Source of the DNA: a halophilic archaeon
Lineage (GTDB): Archaea; Halobacteriota; Halobacteria; Halobacteriales; Haladaptataceae
Length of the DNA: 64,000 nucleotides
Assembly (NCBI GenBank): GCA_003298465.1
Contig: QNGA01000014.1
Span: 1-64,000 of the forward strand
Reading direction: 5' to 3'
The notes under the pieces were generated by a model. The model was not told the origin of the DNA. It ran no database searches and saw nothing but the letters and a program-made list of their open reading frames with translations. The position numbers and the translations under genes were made by a program. This document shows positions 51,183 through 59,482 of this stretch, in pieces. Within the stretch, counting starts at the first letter, position 1. Each line of letters opens with the position of its first letter.

Positions 51183-52685
51183 GTGAGTCAGAACACGTCA
51201 TCCGAGACTGAGTATTCTATCACCGATGACTGGGATGCGTTGTACGTCGACGGTGAATGGGTCGAGGGTGAAGAAACGATTGCAGTTACAGATCCGTCAA
51301 CGCGAGAGACTGTTACGGAAGTCCCGGCAGCGACCGAGGACGACGTCAATGCGGCCTACGAAGCTGCTGCTGCAGCTCAGTCTGAGTGGGCTGAGACGCC
51401 GCCAGCGCGGCGCGAAGAAGTCATTCAGGCGTTCGCCCAGGCGCTGGAAGAGCACCGCGATGAAATCATTGAGCTACTCGAAGTCGAAGTTGGCGGTAGC
51501 TCGATCATGGGCGAGACGTCCATGCAGATTGCGCTGGACCATGCCGGCGAAGCGGCGACGTACCCTCGTCGACTGCAAGGCCAACACAAAGACTCGAACA
51601 TTCCCGGGAAGGAGAACATTGTCGAACAGCGACCAGCGGGCGTTGTCACCGCTATCTCACCGTGGAACTTTCCGCTGAATCTCTCGCTGCGGGCGGTCGC
51701 CCCAGCCATCGCGACCGGGAACACAGTCGTCCTCAAACCGGCGACAAACTCACCGATCACTGGTGGCCTACTGTTCGCGAAACTATTCGAGGAGGTCGGC
51801 CTCCCGGACGGCGTTCTGAACGTGGTCACCGGCCACGGTTCGGAGATCGGTGATCGAGTTGCAGGCCATCCCGAAAGCGACGTCGTTACATTTACCGGTT
51901 CGACGCCAGTCGGACGAGGAGTGGCGGCGACAGCGGCCGGGAATCTCGCCACGCCTGTGATGGAACTCGGTGGGAACAACGCACATATCGTCACGGCGGA
52001 CGCCGATCTCGATAAAGCAATCGACGCCGCAGTTTTCGGGTCGTTCGTCCATCAGGGCCAAGTCTGTATCTCGATCAACCGTCACATCGTTCACGAAAAC
52101 ATCTACGACGAATACGTCGATCGCCTCGTTGAACGTGCGGAATCACTCCCGACTGGGAGCGCACATGACTCCGACACCGTGGTCGGGCCGATCATCGACG
52201 AGTCGCAGCGTGACGAGATGCTCGAATACGTCGAGGAGTCGGTCGAAGCAGGCGCGACGCTGGAAACAGGCGGAGAGACGGCCACTCTCGACGGCGTCGA
52301 CGACTCGCTAGTCGTCGAGCCGACCGTTCTTTCTGATGTGACCAACGACATGTCTGCGGCCTGCTTCGAGCATTTCGGCCCAATCGCGCCAGTGATTTCG
52401 TTCTCGAATGTCGATGAGGCTATCGAAATCGCCAACGATACCGAGTATGGCCTTTCCGGTTCTGTCCACGCCGGCGACGAGGGTCGGGGGAAAAAGATCG
52501 CCGAGCGTATGGACACCGGCAACGTCCACGTCAACGACCAGCCGATTAATGACGAAGCTCACGTGCCCTTTAGCGGCATCAACGCCTCGGGTACGGGCGG
52601 CTTCAACAGCGATCAGATCCTCCACGAGATCACTGAAACGAAGTGGATCTCAGTCCAACACGAAGAACGCGACTACCCCTTCTAA
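51183..52685 (+). CDS. NAD(P)-dependent aldehyde dehydrogenase
   Basis: A 500-residue protein with a GTG start. Catalytic residues are Cys295 (QGQVCIS), Glu261 (MELGGNN), Asn162 (SPWNFP) and Lys185 (VVLKPA); the nucleotide-binding FTGSTPVGRGV is present. Length and motifs fit the benzaldehyde/succinate-semialdehyde dehydrogenase-like group. Substrate unknown. It stands alone after the SDR remnant. Confidence 0.9.
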   Translation: MSQNTSSETEYSITDDWDALYVDGEWVEGEETIAVTDPSTRETVTEVPAATEDDVNAAYEAAAAAQSEWAETPPARREEVIQAFAQALEEHRDEIIELLEVEVGGSSIMGETSMQIALDHAGEAATYPRRLQGQHKDSNIPGKENIVEQRPAGVVTAISPWNFPLNLSLRAVAPAIATGNTVVLKPATNSPITGGLLFAKLFEEVGLPDGVLNVVTGHGSEIGDRVAGHPESDVVTFTGSTPVGRGVAATAAGNLATPVMELGGNNAHIVTADADLDKAIDAAVFGSFVHQGQVCISINRHIVHENIYDEYVDRLVERAESLPTGSAHDSDTVVGPIIDESQRDEMLEYVEESVEAGATLETGGETATLDGVDDSLVVEPTVLSDVTNDMSAACFEHFGPIAPVISFSNVDEAIEIANDTEYGLSGSVHAGDEGRGKKIAERMDTGNVHVNDQPINDEAHVPFSGINASGTGGFNSDQILHEITETKWISVQHEERDYPF

Positions 52686-52841
52686 TTGGCGTCAACAACT
52701 CCGATATTTTTGCGCACGATTTGATGAGGCCCGATCCCGTTTCTCATCTCAATGAGCAAGTGGCCGTTTCGAGCCTGGGAACAGACTTGGTGATATTGGC
52801 TTCTCATTGGACCGGGTCTGAAACCGCCTCGTCCATCGAGT

Positions 52842-53015
52842 TTACGGAGAAGGGTGCAGCGGCGATGTCGGCCAAATATGTTCGCGATGGTTGAGCAGGA
52901 CTGCCTGCGTTGTCAGCCCGTTATCGAAAGCATTGCAGTCGTCGGTCGTCCCGTCGATACTTTCGGTGAGCGTGCGCTGGTCGGCAACGTCGGGAAGCGT
53001 CTGTTGACGAGTCAT
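52842..53015 (-). CDS. small acidic protein of the SWIM module
   Basis: A 57-residue protein, MTRQQTLPDVADQRTLTESI with a C-terminus TTQAVLLNHREH. It follows the SWIM pseudogene at 53035. See copies at 33299 and 49269. Confidence 0.5.
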   Translation of the reverse strand: MTRQQTLPDVADQRTLTESIDGTTDDCNAFDNGLTTQAVLLNHREHIWPTSPLHPSP

Positions 53016-53034
53016 AAAACGGGAAGAAGGGAAG

Positions 53035-53425
53035 TTAGCAGCAGGCGTCGAGCGCGCGTTTGTCGGTGGTCTCAGCCCCACAGTGCTCGCAGCGCCAGTA
53101 GCGATGATCGATGTTGCCGTACTTATCCTGGCCGACGTGCGGGCCAGTGATGCGCGTCTCTGTGTCGTTACTCTCGTCACTCGCGTCGTCGTCAGCGGGG
53201 AAAGCGTCGAGTGAGCCGTCGGCGGTCGAATCGTCGACGGCAGCCCTGTGCTTACAGAACACACTCTAGTGGACGTGGTACGGGCAGGTACACGTAAGCG
53301 CATCACAAGTCTCAGTATCGGGTATCACGACGTATTCGTGCGCAGCGGAAGTGGCGTGGGTCTCATTCGTCACGTCAACTTGGTCAGAGACTTCGACGTC
53401 GAAGATAGGCGTTCCCACTGTACGT
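53035..53425 (-). pseudogene. SWIM zinc-finger gene with in-frame stop
   Basis: The minus strand reads SDQVDVTNETHATSAAHEYV, then DALTCTCPYHVH followed by TAG, then SVFCKHRAAVDDSTADGSLD and the ribbon RCEHCGAETTDKRALDACC. Unlike the copy at 49290 this one keeps the canonical CTC and CKH SWIM ligands but is broken by a stop between them. Confidence 0.72.
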
Positions 53426-53567
53426 GTTTTTTGAGCCCACCAGTAGGTTCAAGGATTATAGCTGGTATTATTGAGATGGGTTTCCTCTGGCAGAGAAGCC
53501 CACCCTCGCGCTGCTGAGACAGCAGCGCGGGGAATTCTGATTTCCCCCGAAGGGAGTGACCTTCTCA

Positions 53568-53666
53568 CCTATTCCTATGATGGTATAGGTGTTAAAGCTT
53601 GCCCTTTCCTACATAGGAATAGGTCTTAATAGGGTAGGGCACCAATACCGATATAGGAAAGGTCCC
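53568..53666. promoter_or_regulatory. repeated TAGGAATAGG operator region
   Basis: CCTATTCCTAT (53568-53578) and its complement ATAGGAATAGG (53613-53623) form an inverted repeat. TTCCTA-CA-TAGGAA lies at 53606-53619, and a further ATAGGAAAGG near 53656. They are 15-110 bp before the HTH gene at 53680, so autoregulation is likely. Confidence 0.45.
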
Positions 53667-53679
53667 CAAATCACTCCCC

Positions 53680-53946
53680 ATGGCCGACGGAAACGAACGC
53701 AACCCAAACCGTAACGACGAAACCGGCCAGTATTCGGCAGGCTACACCCCTGACGACGCCCTCAATGCTCTCCGCGAGCTTGGCGGAACAGCGGGCACTG
53801 CTGACGTTGGCGAGCAAATGGGCTGTGCCCGCCGAACAGCATACAACAAGCTCAAGGAACTCTACGAGTCCGATCGTATCGACTCACAGGAAGTCGGAAG
53901 CAGCCGTCTGTGGATACTCATAGAGGACTCGGAAGACAGCACATAA
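53680..53946 (+). CDS. small HTH regulator
   Basis: An 88-residue protein. The middle GTAGTADVGEQMGCARRTAY, then NKLKELYESDRIDSQEVG, is a winged helix of FaeA/transcriptional-regulator style. The N-terminus is Asn-rich. The repeated palindromes upstream are candidate binding sites. Confidence 0.65.
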   Translation: MADGNERNPNRNDETGQYSAGYTPDDALNALRELGGTAGTADVGEQMGCARRTAYNKLKELYESDRIDSQEVGSSRLWILIEDSEDST

Positions 53947-54027
53947 CCTCACTATGACGAGGCCGTGTTGAATAGCAAGCACATAGACCAGAAATCTATT
54001 TACCGATAATTCATCTGTAATTGAATA

Positions 54028-54252
54028 ATGCCTTCTACTACTCGCTCTCCGCGAGAATTTGGCCCAATTCAGCTAATCAGTACGTCTCTCAGCCGTCAAC
54101 TACTTGGATTTTTACTTACATTTGTTGGGATACAGCTCATAAGCTGGGCCTTTAGTAAGAATACTGTCCCTTCCTCAACGATAATCTACACGGTGATAGG
54201 CACGTTTGTGATTTTAAATGGCTTGTATCTTGGTGGGGTGCGTCCTCGATAA
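54028..54252 (+). CDS. small two-helix membrane protein
   Basis: A 74-residue protein with hydrophobic segments LLGFLLTFVGIQLISWAF and TIIYTVIGTFVILNGLYLGG. No family recognised. Confidence 0.5.
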   Translation: MPSTTRSPREFGPIQLISTSLSRQLLGFLLTFVGIQLISWAFSKNTVPSSTIIYTVIGTFVILNGLYLGGVRPR

Positions 54253-54387
54253 ACCTGCATGCATATCGAGTAGGTGATTCAGTGACATTGGCAAAATCAA
54301 TGAGAGTGCCGTGCTACATACTTTGTATCTTACACACTGGGATTATCAGCTGTTGAGTATTTCAACAGAGCCGGCACGAGAAAGCTG

Positions 54388-54675
54388 CTATTCGTCGTTC
54401 TCGTCGTCTTTGTCCGGGTCAAGTGCTTCCACCTCTTCCCGGGAGAGATCACCAGCGAGAAACTCTCTGCCGAGATCTGAGAGTTCGTATGCTCCGTTTT
54501 CGTGTTGGACAAGCAGTCCAGCATCCCGGAGCGCACGAAGTCGTTTGCCCGTGTAGTTTCTCCCGTAGCCAATATTGTCAGCAACAACTTTCGGTGTGAC
54601 TCGGATATCGTGATTTTCAAAGAACCCGAAAAGTGGGTAGTCAATCTTTGCGAACCACGATACGCGTTGCACCAT
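54388..54675 (-). CDS. PhiH1-repressor-like winged-helix protein
   Basis: A 95-residue protein from the ATG at 54675 (MVQRVSWFAKIDYPLFGFFE), matching the shape of the paralogue at 58542 (MRARIAWLRMSDLDILEFLN). RVTPKVVADNIGYGRNYTGK, then RLRALRDAGLLVQHENG with a wing ELSDLGREFLAGDLS, is the haloarchaeal PhiH1-like repressor pattern. A perfect palindrome at 54739-54758 sits in its promoter. Probably autoregulated. Confidence 0.72.
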   Translation of the reverse strand: MVQRVSWFAKIDYPLFGFFENHDIRVTPKVVADNIGYGRNYTGKRLRALRDAGLLVQHENGAYELSDLGREFLAGDLSREEVEALDPDKDDENDE

Positions 54676-54738
54676 CTCTTTGAGACAACGGGTACGCATA
54701 CAAAAGTCAGCTACATCCCAGTCAACTTCTACCTTTCC

Positions 54739-54758
54739 TACGGTAGATCTCTACCGTA
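54739..54758. promoter_or_regulatory. perfect palindromic operator (9-2-9)
   Basis: TACGGTAGA-TC-TCTACCGTA, 64 bp upstream of the repressor gene on the minus strand. Likely its own operator. Confidence 0.5.
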
Positions 54759-54890
54759 TACGAGGAGTAGTATTAATTTTCGCCAGTAAAGTAGTTACAC
54801 TAACGGCTCAGCGCGAGTGCTCAGCGTTCGAGAAGTGAGCGAACGCGTGTCCACAGCACGCGCTCGCGTTGAGTCACACTGCAACCGCAC

Positions 54891-55271
54891 ATGAGACAAT
54901 CCATCCAATCGCAAAGGAACTTTCCCTTAGACGAACAGGTACGACTCACCCGACAGTGGAGTGAGTCATCGCCGGCAGTCGATGCGCTCGATCTACCGGA
55001 TGAGATACAGACCATCCTGCTCCCCGTTGATGGCGATCCCTCCATTGACGTCTGTCATCTTACACCCGACGGTGAACAGCCAATGTGTGGCTGTCGGGGG
55101 TCGTTCACCCGGCATCAGCCAGACTACGTATCGCAGGATATCGACCGGCTCTGCGAGAATTGTCGCGCGAAACACTCAGGAGAACAACCGACACGCCCCT
55201 GCCCGAGCTGTGGGACAGCGGTCAGTGTGAACGCGTGGCCTCAGCACGTTCGGAGGTGCACCGATGAGTGA
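54891..55271 (+). CDS. small protein with zinc-finger motifs
   Basis: A 126-residue protein. The C-terminal half holds MCGCRGSFTRH, then LCENCRAKH and PCPSCGTAVSVNAWPQHVRR, several CxxC groups for two zinc sites. It begins the left-hand operon of tiny genes that ends in the coiled-coil gene at 55913. Function unknown. Confidence 0.6.
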   Translation: MRQSIQSQRNFPLDEQVRLTRQWSESSPAVDALDLPDEIQTILLPVDGDPSIDVCHLTPDGEQPMCGCRGSFTRHQPDYVSQDIDRLCENCRAKHSGEQPTRPCPSCGTAVSVNAWPQHVRRCTDE

Positions 55272-55593
55272 GTCGGATGCACGAGACATGAGCCAATGGC
55301 TGCAGCGACACGAAATAGGTCGCTGGGGTTTGTTCAATCGCCAGAGGGACGCTGGTTTTAATACCCTGGTAGAGAAAGTGGCGGCTACGCTAGGCACGAA
55401 TCAGCGCCAGGAAGCAACAAAACCGTCGGAGGTCAATGGGTGTCCCACCACCCGCTCCCTCCGACGACGACTCACCTGTTGTTTCCTGCTCAGTCGATAT
55501 AATTGTTCGGGTCGCAAGAGCGGTAGCTATCTCGAACAGTTCTGGCTGAGTGACCCTGAAACGGGTCAGCGCGTCACACGACGCGTCAAATGA
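55264..55593 (+). CDS. small conserved operon protein
   Basis: A 109-residue protein whose C-terminal half (VNGCPTTRSLRRRLTCCFLL, then QFWLSDPETGQRVTRR) matches the 59-residue protein at 59169-59348. It overlaps both its neighbours. Cysteines are conserved between the two copies. Confidence 0.55.
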   Translation: MSESDARDMSQWLQRHEIGRWGLFNRQRDAGFNTLVEKVAATLGTNQRQEATKPSEVNGCPTTRSLRRRLTCCFLLSRYNCSGRKSGSYLEQFWLSDPETGQRVTRRVK

Positions 55594-55700
55594 CTATAGC
55601 ACGACCCCCACGGCACGACGGTAGAGAGCAGTACCAGCAGCGCGACACGCAACGACAGGCAGTCGATCCGGCGACCACAGAGGTGGTTTTCTATGTGTAA
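55590..55700 (+). CDS. tiny coupled protein (36 residues)
   Basis: MTIARPPRHDGREQYQQRDT followed by QRQAVDPATTEVVFYV. Its ATG overlaps the previous stop (ATGA) and its stop overlaps the next gene start. The counterpart in the other operon is 59345-59482. A coupled gene conserved in position only. Confidence 0.45.
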   Translation: MTIARPPRHDGREQYQQRDTQRQAVDPATTEVVFYV

Positions 55701-55920
55701 TCCCTCCGAGAGCGACGCGGTTTCCCGAGCAGAATTAGAAGCACTCCTCGAAGCACAGCAAGAGCAGTTAGACGCTCAGCTCACCAAAACGAACAAACTC
55801 CTCTGGAAGACCGACAAAGGCACCGACGAGCACGAAGAGGCGCTCAAGCTACGTGCGGAGCTACTGAAGACCCGCAAAGCACTCCTCGCGAAGAAAAAGG
55901 AGGCGAGCGACGATGTGTGA
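55693..55920 (+). CDS. small coiled-coil protein
   Basis: A 75-residue helical protein (AVSRAELEALLEAQQEQLDA, then KLRAELLKTRKALLAKKKEA). It overlaps the start of the next gene by 8 bp. Function unknown. Confidence 0.5.
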   Translation: MCNPSESDAVSRAELEALLEAQQEQLDAQLTKTNKLLWKTDKGTDEHEEALKLRAELLKTRKALLAKKKEASDDV

Positions 55921-56841
55921 CTGTGAGTGCGTCTCTCGGGCAGAAGTTGAGGAGATGCTCGCCGAACGTGACGAGCAGATTAGCGACCTGGAGAATGAAT
56001 GTGAGCGGCTGCGCGAAGAACGCGACACGGCATTTGACAGGATTGACGAACTTGAGGAGACGATCGAGAGCAACAGTGACGAGATTGAGGACACTCGAGA
56101 AGAGATCGAGAATCAACCAACGGTCGAGTTCCGAGGGACTCCCGCCAACTCAACGATCTCTGGATTGGGTCGAACCCAGTCGGAACCCTGCTCGACAACA
56201 ATAACAAGGCGATCAAGGAGAACACTGGTCGGATTGAAGATCTAGAGCGCGGGGAGGTTGATGTTGACGACGTGCTCGATCACAAGGGCACGGAGAATCA
56301 ACTCCCGATCCAGCGGGACAATGCTGCGCGCAAATCAGACGCACCGACTGATCTCTCGGCGAACCAGGAACGTGCCACCTATGTGTGGGCCGCATTCCAC
56401 GAGCGGGCCGTCCCCGGCCATGGGAAGTTGCGAATGGAGTCCTCGACTGTCAAACGCATCCTCGAACTCAACGACTTCGACACGAACCCGAACACTGTCC
56501 GGCGGACGATGGAGTTCGTCGCCAAAGGCACCGCTTGGAACGAAACCCGCCGTCCTGAGGCCGACGATAACCTGATCACGCTTCGTCACGGGGAAAGTTG
56601 CAACTCACTCGTTGCTGATCAGGATGAATGGGAGGCGTTCTTTGCAGAACAAATGGAGCAAGCTGCCGGCATGGCTGACGACGCTCAAGACGACGCTGAG
56701 AGCGACGAGGATGAAGAGGCGACAACGGACAGCGATGCAGCGGCGGACGATGTGAACGTCGAAATGAACGCTCTCTCGTCTGCTTCGGCAGTCACGTCCG
56801 ACGAGAACGATTCGGTTGACGGAGAGATTACGGTGTCGTAA
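55913..56841 (+). pseudogene. coiled-coil operon protein with a frameshift
   Basis: The 5' frame begins MCDCECVSRAEVEEMLAERD and runs as a coiled coil to TVEFRGTP near 56140. The sequence then continues in another frame (DLWIGSNPVGTLLDNN...DVLDHKGTENQLPIQRD) to a normal stop at 56839-56841. The total of 929 bp fits a one-base frameshift near 56140-56155. The 3' part (SANQERATYVWAAFHERAVP, then TNPNTVRRTMEFVAKGTAWN) resembles a DNA-binding domain of plasmid proteins; identity unsure. It could be an error or a true mutation. The last gene of the left operon. Confidence 0.6.
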
Positions 56842-57043
56842 TCAGAGACGACAGCCCCGGTGTAATCTCTGACCCCTTCCAGATGAGGAGGGGGCGCAAG
56901 TTGCGCCCCCTCTGATGGCGGAATGAAAGGTCGACTACTCTGCGGTGTAATCTCTTCTCTTTTTCTTCTCGATTGTGAGAAGAGAAAGGAAGAGGTTCAG
57001 CTGATTACACTGCTCGGTTGAGGTTGATTACGACGGTGTAATC
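56826..57043. repeat. GGTGTAATC/GATTACACC boxes and hairpins
   Basis: GATTACG-GTGT-CGTAATC spans the stop codon of the upstream gene. GGTGTAATC occurs at 56859 and 56944, GATTACAC at 57003 and GATTAC-GACGGT-GTAATC at 57026-57043. A related GTTACACC...GTAATCAC lies at 60304-60316 in the other operon. Confidence 0.45.
56888..56912 (+). terminator. perfect hairpin, candidate terminator
   Basis: GAGGGGGCGCAA-G-TTGCGCCCCCTC, 12-bp stem with one-base loop just after the operon. No T-run follows, so it may act by structure. Confidence 0.4.
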
Positions 57044-57141
57044 ACCTTCCCACCAGCTGAGTAGTCGACGGCGAATCCGCAGGAAGAAACCTAAGGGGTG
57101 GCATGGTATCTAGATTCGATCTTGAGGCGGATGTCGGCCGG

Positions 57142-58497
57142 CTATTTCACCGCGACTGCAAGAGGGACACTCTTGCCGTCGAACACGTGTTCATTCCCGA
57201 TGATTTTGTCTTCGAGTCGGTCCATTCGGTCTGCCATCGTCTCGTACAGTTGTTTGTCTTCTCGGGTTGCATCGTCGCGTTCTGCGCGGACTTTTGCGTA
57301 ATGGAGGCGGTTCGAGTGAAAGACGTCCCAGTAGTCGCGGCGTTCGCCGCTGTCCCGCCCGACCGTGTGGTAGTTCTTTAAATCCAGCCAGACGTCCGCA
57401 GGCGGTGGCGAGAGCCGCTTCAGGTGGGTGGGAAGTCGCCGCCCATGAGACCGATCGCTACTGCCGGGGATTTCATCAGTCTTCTCGACGATCCAATCCA
57501 TCTCGTCCTCGGGCGGATAATGCATATGCTGGCCGTCTTCACAGCTCCGGACTGCCAGCACCCCATCATCGCGAACGTGCTCCCAGAGTAGCGAGAGCAC
57601 CGACTCCTGATTCGCAATATGGTGGAAGAGATAGCTCGCAAACACGATATCGAACGTTCCGAGGTCGGCTTTGTCGAGGTTGTTCACGTCCAACCAACGG
57701 TACTGGATGTTCGACGCTGAATACCGGTCTTTCGCGACCTCCAGGATGTCCTCGGCCTCATCAATCGCGACAACGTCGAACCGGTCGTCATTGCCGAAGC
57801 GCGACTGGGTGACGGTTCCGTACCCACAGCCAGCGTCAAGGACGGAGTACGGTGGCTTGATGCCATTCTCTTGCAACCGCTCGACAATGCGGTCGATGTT
57901 CCGTTCGTCCTGCTCGCGATGCATCGCCGCCGACAACTGAAGCCGTTCGTGATCGACTTCAGGATCATACTCACTCGGCCCGTCGTGGTCGTCAGCACTA
58001 TCCGACCTAGCCTCGGATGGTGAGAGTAGTTGATCCATTGTTCGCGCTAATGCGTTCGAGAGCTGCTGTTCGAACTCCGCCCGGTCAACATATGTGAAGT
58101 AGCCTGTTGCTCGGCATTCGTCGCGGAAGTCCTGCAGGCGTTCGTATTGGTCTGGGTCGAGCTGATTCGTCGGAATGTCGCGCTCGGAGAACCCGATCAT
58201 CGCCGGCAAGTCGTCCTCGATTGCAAGCCGTTTCACCGTGTCGGCGAGACTTGCTCCGCCAGTCGGGCCATCGCCGACCGTGGTCCAGAACGCGCCCAGG
58301 ACAATATCGATGTCGTCGGCGAGGTCAGACCGACTCACGTCTACGTGGTTGGCGTCAACCGGTGCGAGGTGGATGTTTTGCTGGCGGCCAGTCGATGCAT
58401 TCCAATCGAGCAAGACGTCTTTCGCGGCTTGCCGTTCTGCGTCGATCTCGGAGGGCATCGCGAGCAGGACGTGATAGACAGTGGATTCGATCGGCAT
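57142..58497 (-). CDS. DUF4062-like sensor fused to SAM methyltransferase
   Basis: A 451-residue protein. Residues about 5-158 (STVYHVLLAMPSEIDAERQA, then IDIVLGAFWTTVGDGPTGGA, with MIGFSERDIP) have the plan of DUF4062-type domains often found at the start of STAND NTPases and anti-phage proteins. Residues 200-450 form a class I methyltransferase with motif I VLDAGCGYG at 219-227, followed by VVAIDEAEDIL and FDIVFASYLFHH. The combination is uncommon. Possible roles are a defence effector or a modifying enzyme for RNA, protein or a small molecule; the sequence does not decide. The nearest plus-strand operon lies on either side. Confidence 0.7.
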   Translation of the reverse strand: MPIESTVYHVLLAMPSEIDAERQAAKDVLLDWNASTGRQQNIHLAPVDANHVDVSRSDLADDIDIVLGAFWTTVGDGPTGGASLADTVKRLAIEDDLPAMIGFSERDIPTNQLDPDQYERLQDFRDECRATGYFTYVDRAEFEQQLSNALARTMDQLLSPSEARSDSADDHDGPSEYDPEVDHERLQLSAAMHREQDERNIDRIVERLQENGIKPPYSVLDAGCGYGTVTQSRFGNDDRFDVVAIDEAEDILEVAKDRYSASNIQYRWLDVNNLDKADLGTFDIVFASYLFHHIANQESVLSLLWEHVRDDGVLAVRSCEDGQHMHYPPEDEMDWIVEKTDEIPGSSDRSHGRRLPTHLKRLSPPPADVWLDLKNYHTVGRDSGERRDYWDVFHSNRLHYAKVRAERDDATREDKQLYETMADRMDRLEDKIIGNEHVFDGKSVPLAVAVK

Positions 58498-58541
58498 CGA
58501 TATATTCTAGCTCGGATACCCCGCACAAAATGCGTACCGAA

Positions 58542-58838
58542 TCAGATCTCTGCTGGGTCGAACGCTTCTAACTGCTGGCGTTCATCATCTGTGAGCTCGC
58601 CAGCGAGATATCGTTCTCCCAGGTCGGTAATCCGGTAATAGCCGCGGTCGTCGTCGGTGCGGTCGATGAGACCAGCAGCTTTCACTACTCGCACCCGGTT
58701 CCAGACTGTACCCTCAGCAAGACCCATGTTGACAGCGATGGCTGTTGGCGGGGCCTCGAAGTCGGTGAGCGAATGCCCGTTTAGGAATTCGAGGATGTCG
58801 AGGTCGCTCATTCGGAGCCAGGCGATACGAGCTCTCAT
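58542..58838 (-). CDS. PhiH1-repressor-like winged-helix protein
   Basis: A 98-residue protein (MRARIAWLRMSDLDILEFLN). A start at 58811 is possible, but the longer form matches the paralogue at 54388. PPTAIAVNMGLAEGTVWNRV, then RVVKAAGLIDRTDDDRG with a wing and ITDLGERYLAGELTDDER, is the family pattern. It lies 45 bp from the methyltransferase start on the same strand, so the two may be regulated together. A palindrome at 58836-58860 overlaps its start. Confidence 0.72.
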   Translation of the reverse strand: MRARIAWLRMSDLDILEFLNGHSLTDFEAPPTAIAVNMGLAEGTVWNRVRVVKAAGLIDRTDDDRGYYRITDLGERYLAGELTDDERQQLEAFDPAEI

Positions 58839-58860
58839 AGAGGGTAGTAGGTACTCTATG
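58836..58860. promoter_or_regulatory. inverted repeat CATAGAG...CTCTATG
   Basis: CATAGAG (58836-58842) and CTCTATG (58854-58860) enclose 11 bp at the repressor start. Likely an autoregulatory operator. Confidence 0.45.
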
Positions 58861-58980
58861 TTCGAATAGCATTGGCTAAAAAGCTATGCAAAGGCCAAGC
58901 AAGGTATCTCCGACTGCGATTAGTATCTCCTCATTCGAGAGTGGATATACCCCAACCGTTTAGTGAGGGGACCAATATAG

Positions 58981-59172
58981 ATGCGAGTGAGAATCGATGA
59001 ATACAATCGCGACTACCACCGACGGAGGAATCTAACACTAAACAGGGATACATCGGCACAGAATGACGGACAGTCACGCATGCTTCGACAGACGCCCGCG
59101 CACACCACCGCCATCGACCCGGTACGGTCGACACAGACAGCTACGCTAGGTAACTTCAGCGCCAAGAAATGA
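58981..59172 (+). CDS. possible first gene of the right-hand operon
   Basis: A 63-residue frame starting MRVRIDEYNRDYHRRRNLTL. It overlaps the next gene start (ATGA). The composition is basic and the evidence is only position and overlap. It may be non-coding leader. Confidence 0.3.
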   Translation: MRVRIDEYNRDYHRRRNLTLNRDTSAQNDGQSRMLRQTPAHTTAIDPVRSTQTATLGNFSAKK

Positions 59173-59348
59173 CAATCCCGTCAGCGGTCAATGGGTGTTC
59201 CAGCACCCGCTCCCACCGACGAACCCTCAGTTGTCGTTTCTTGCTCGGCCGGCAAAACTGTTCGGGGTATACCTACAGATATACCGCCGGACTCGTCCGC
59301 CTGAGTGACCCTGAGATGGGTCAGCGTGCTCCCCGCCACGCACGATGA
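59169..59348 (+). CDS. small conserved operon protein (59 residues)
   Basis: Starts MTIPSAVNGCSSTRSHRRTL and ends LSDPEMGQRAPRHAR. It matches the C-terminal half of the protein at 55264-55593 with two conserved cysteines (CRFLLGRQNCSG versus CCFLLSRYNCSG). Its start and stop overlap the neighbouring genes by 4 bp each. Function unknown; the conservation between two operons argues it is real. Confidence 0.6.
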   Translation: MTIPSAVNGCSSTRSHRRTLSCRFLLGRQNCSGYTYRYTAGLVRLSDPEMGQRAPRHAR

Positions 59349-59482
59349 CACAACACCCACAGAATACACGACACGACGGTATCACCGCTCGAACCAACCA
59401 GCAGTCCACCACGCAGCCGCGATGCGCACTCTCACACCTGGACATAGAGATGGCAGACACTAGCGGAGGTGGCAACCGATGA
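59345..59482 (+). CDS. tiny coupled protein (45 residues)
   Basis: MTQHPQNTRHDGITARTNQQ and a Gly-rich end. Overlaps both neighbours by ATGA. The positional counterpart of 55590-55700. Confidence 0.45.
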   Translation: MTQHPQNTRHDGITARTNQQSTTQPRCALSHLDIEMADTSGGGNR

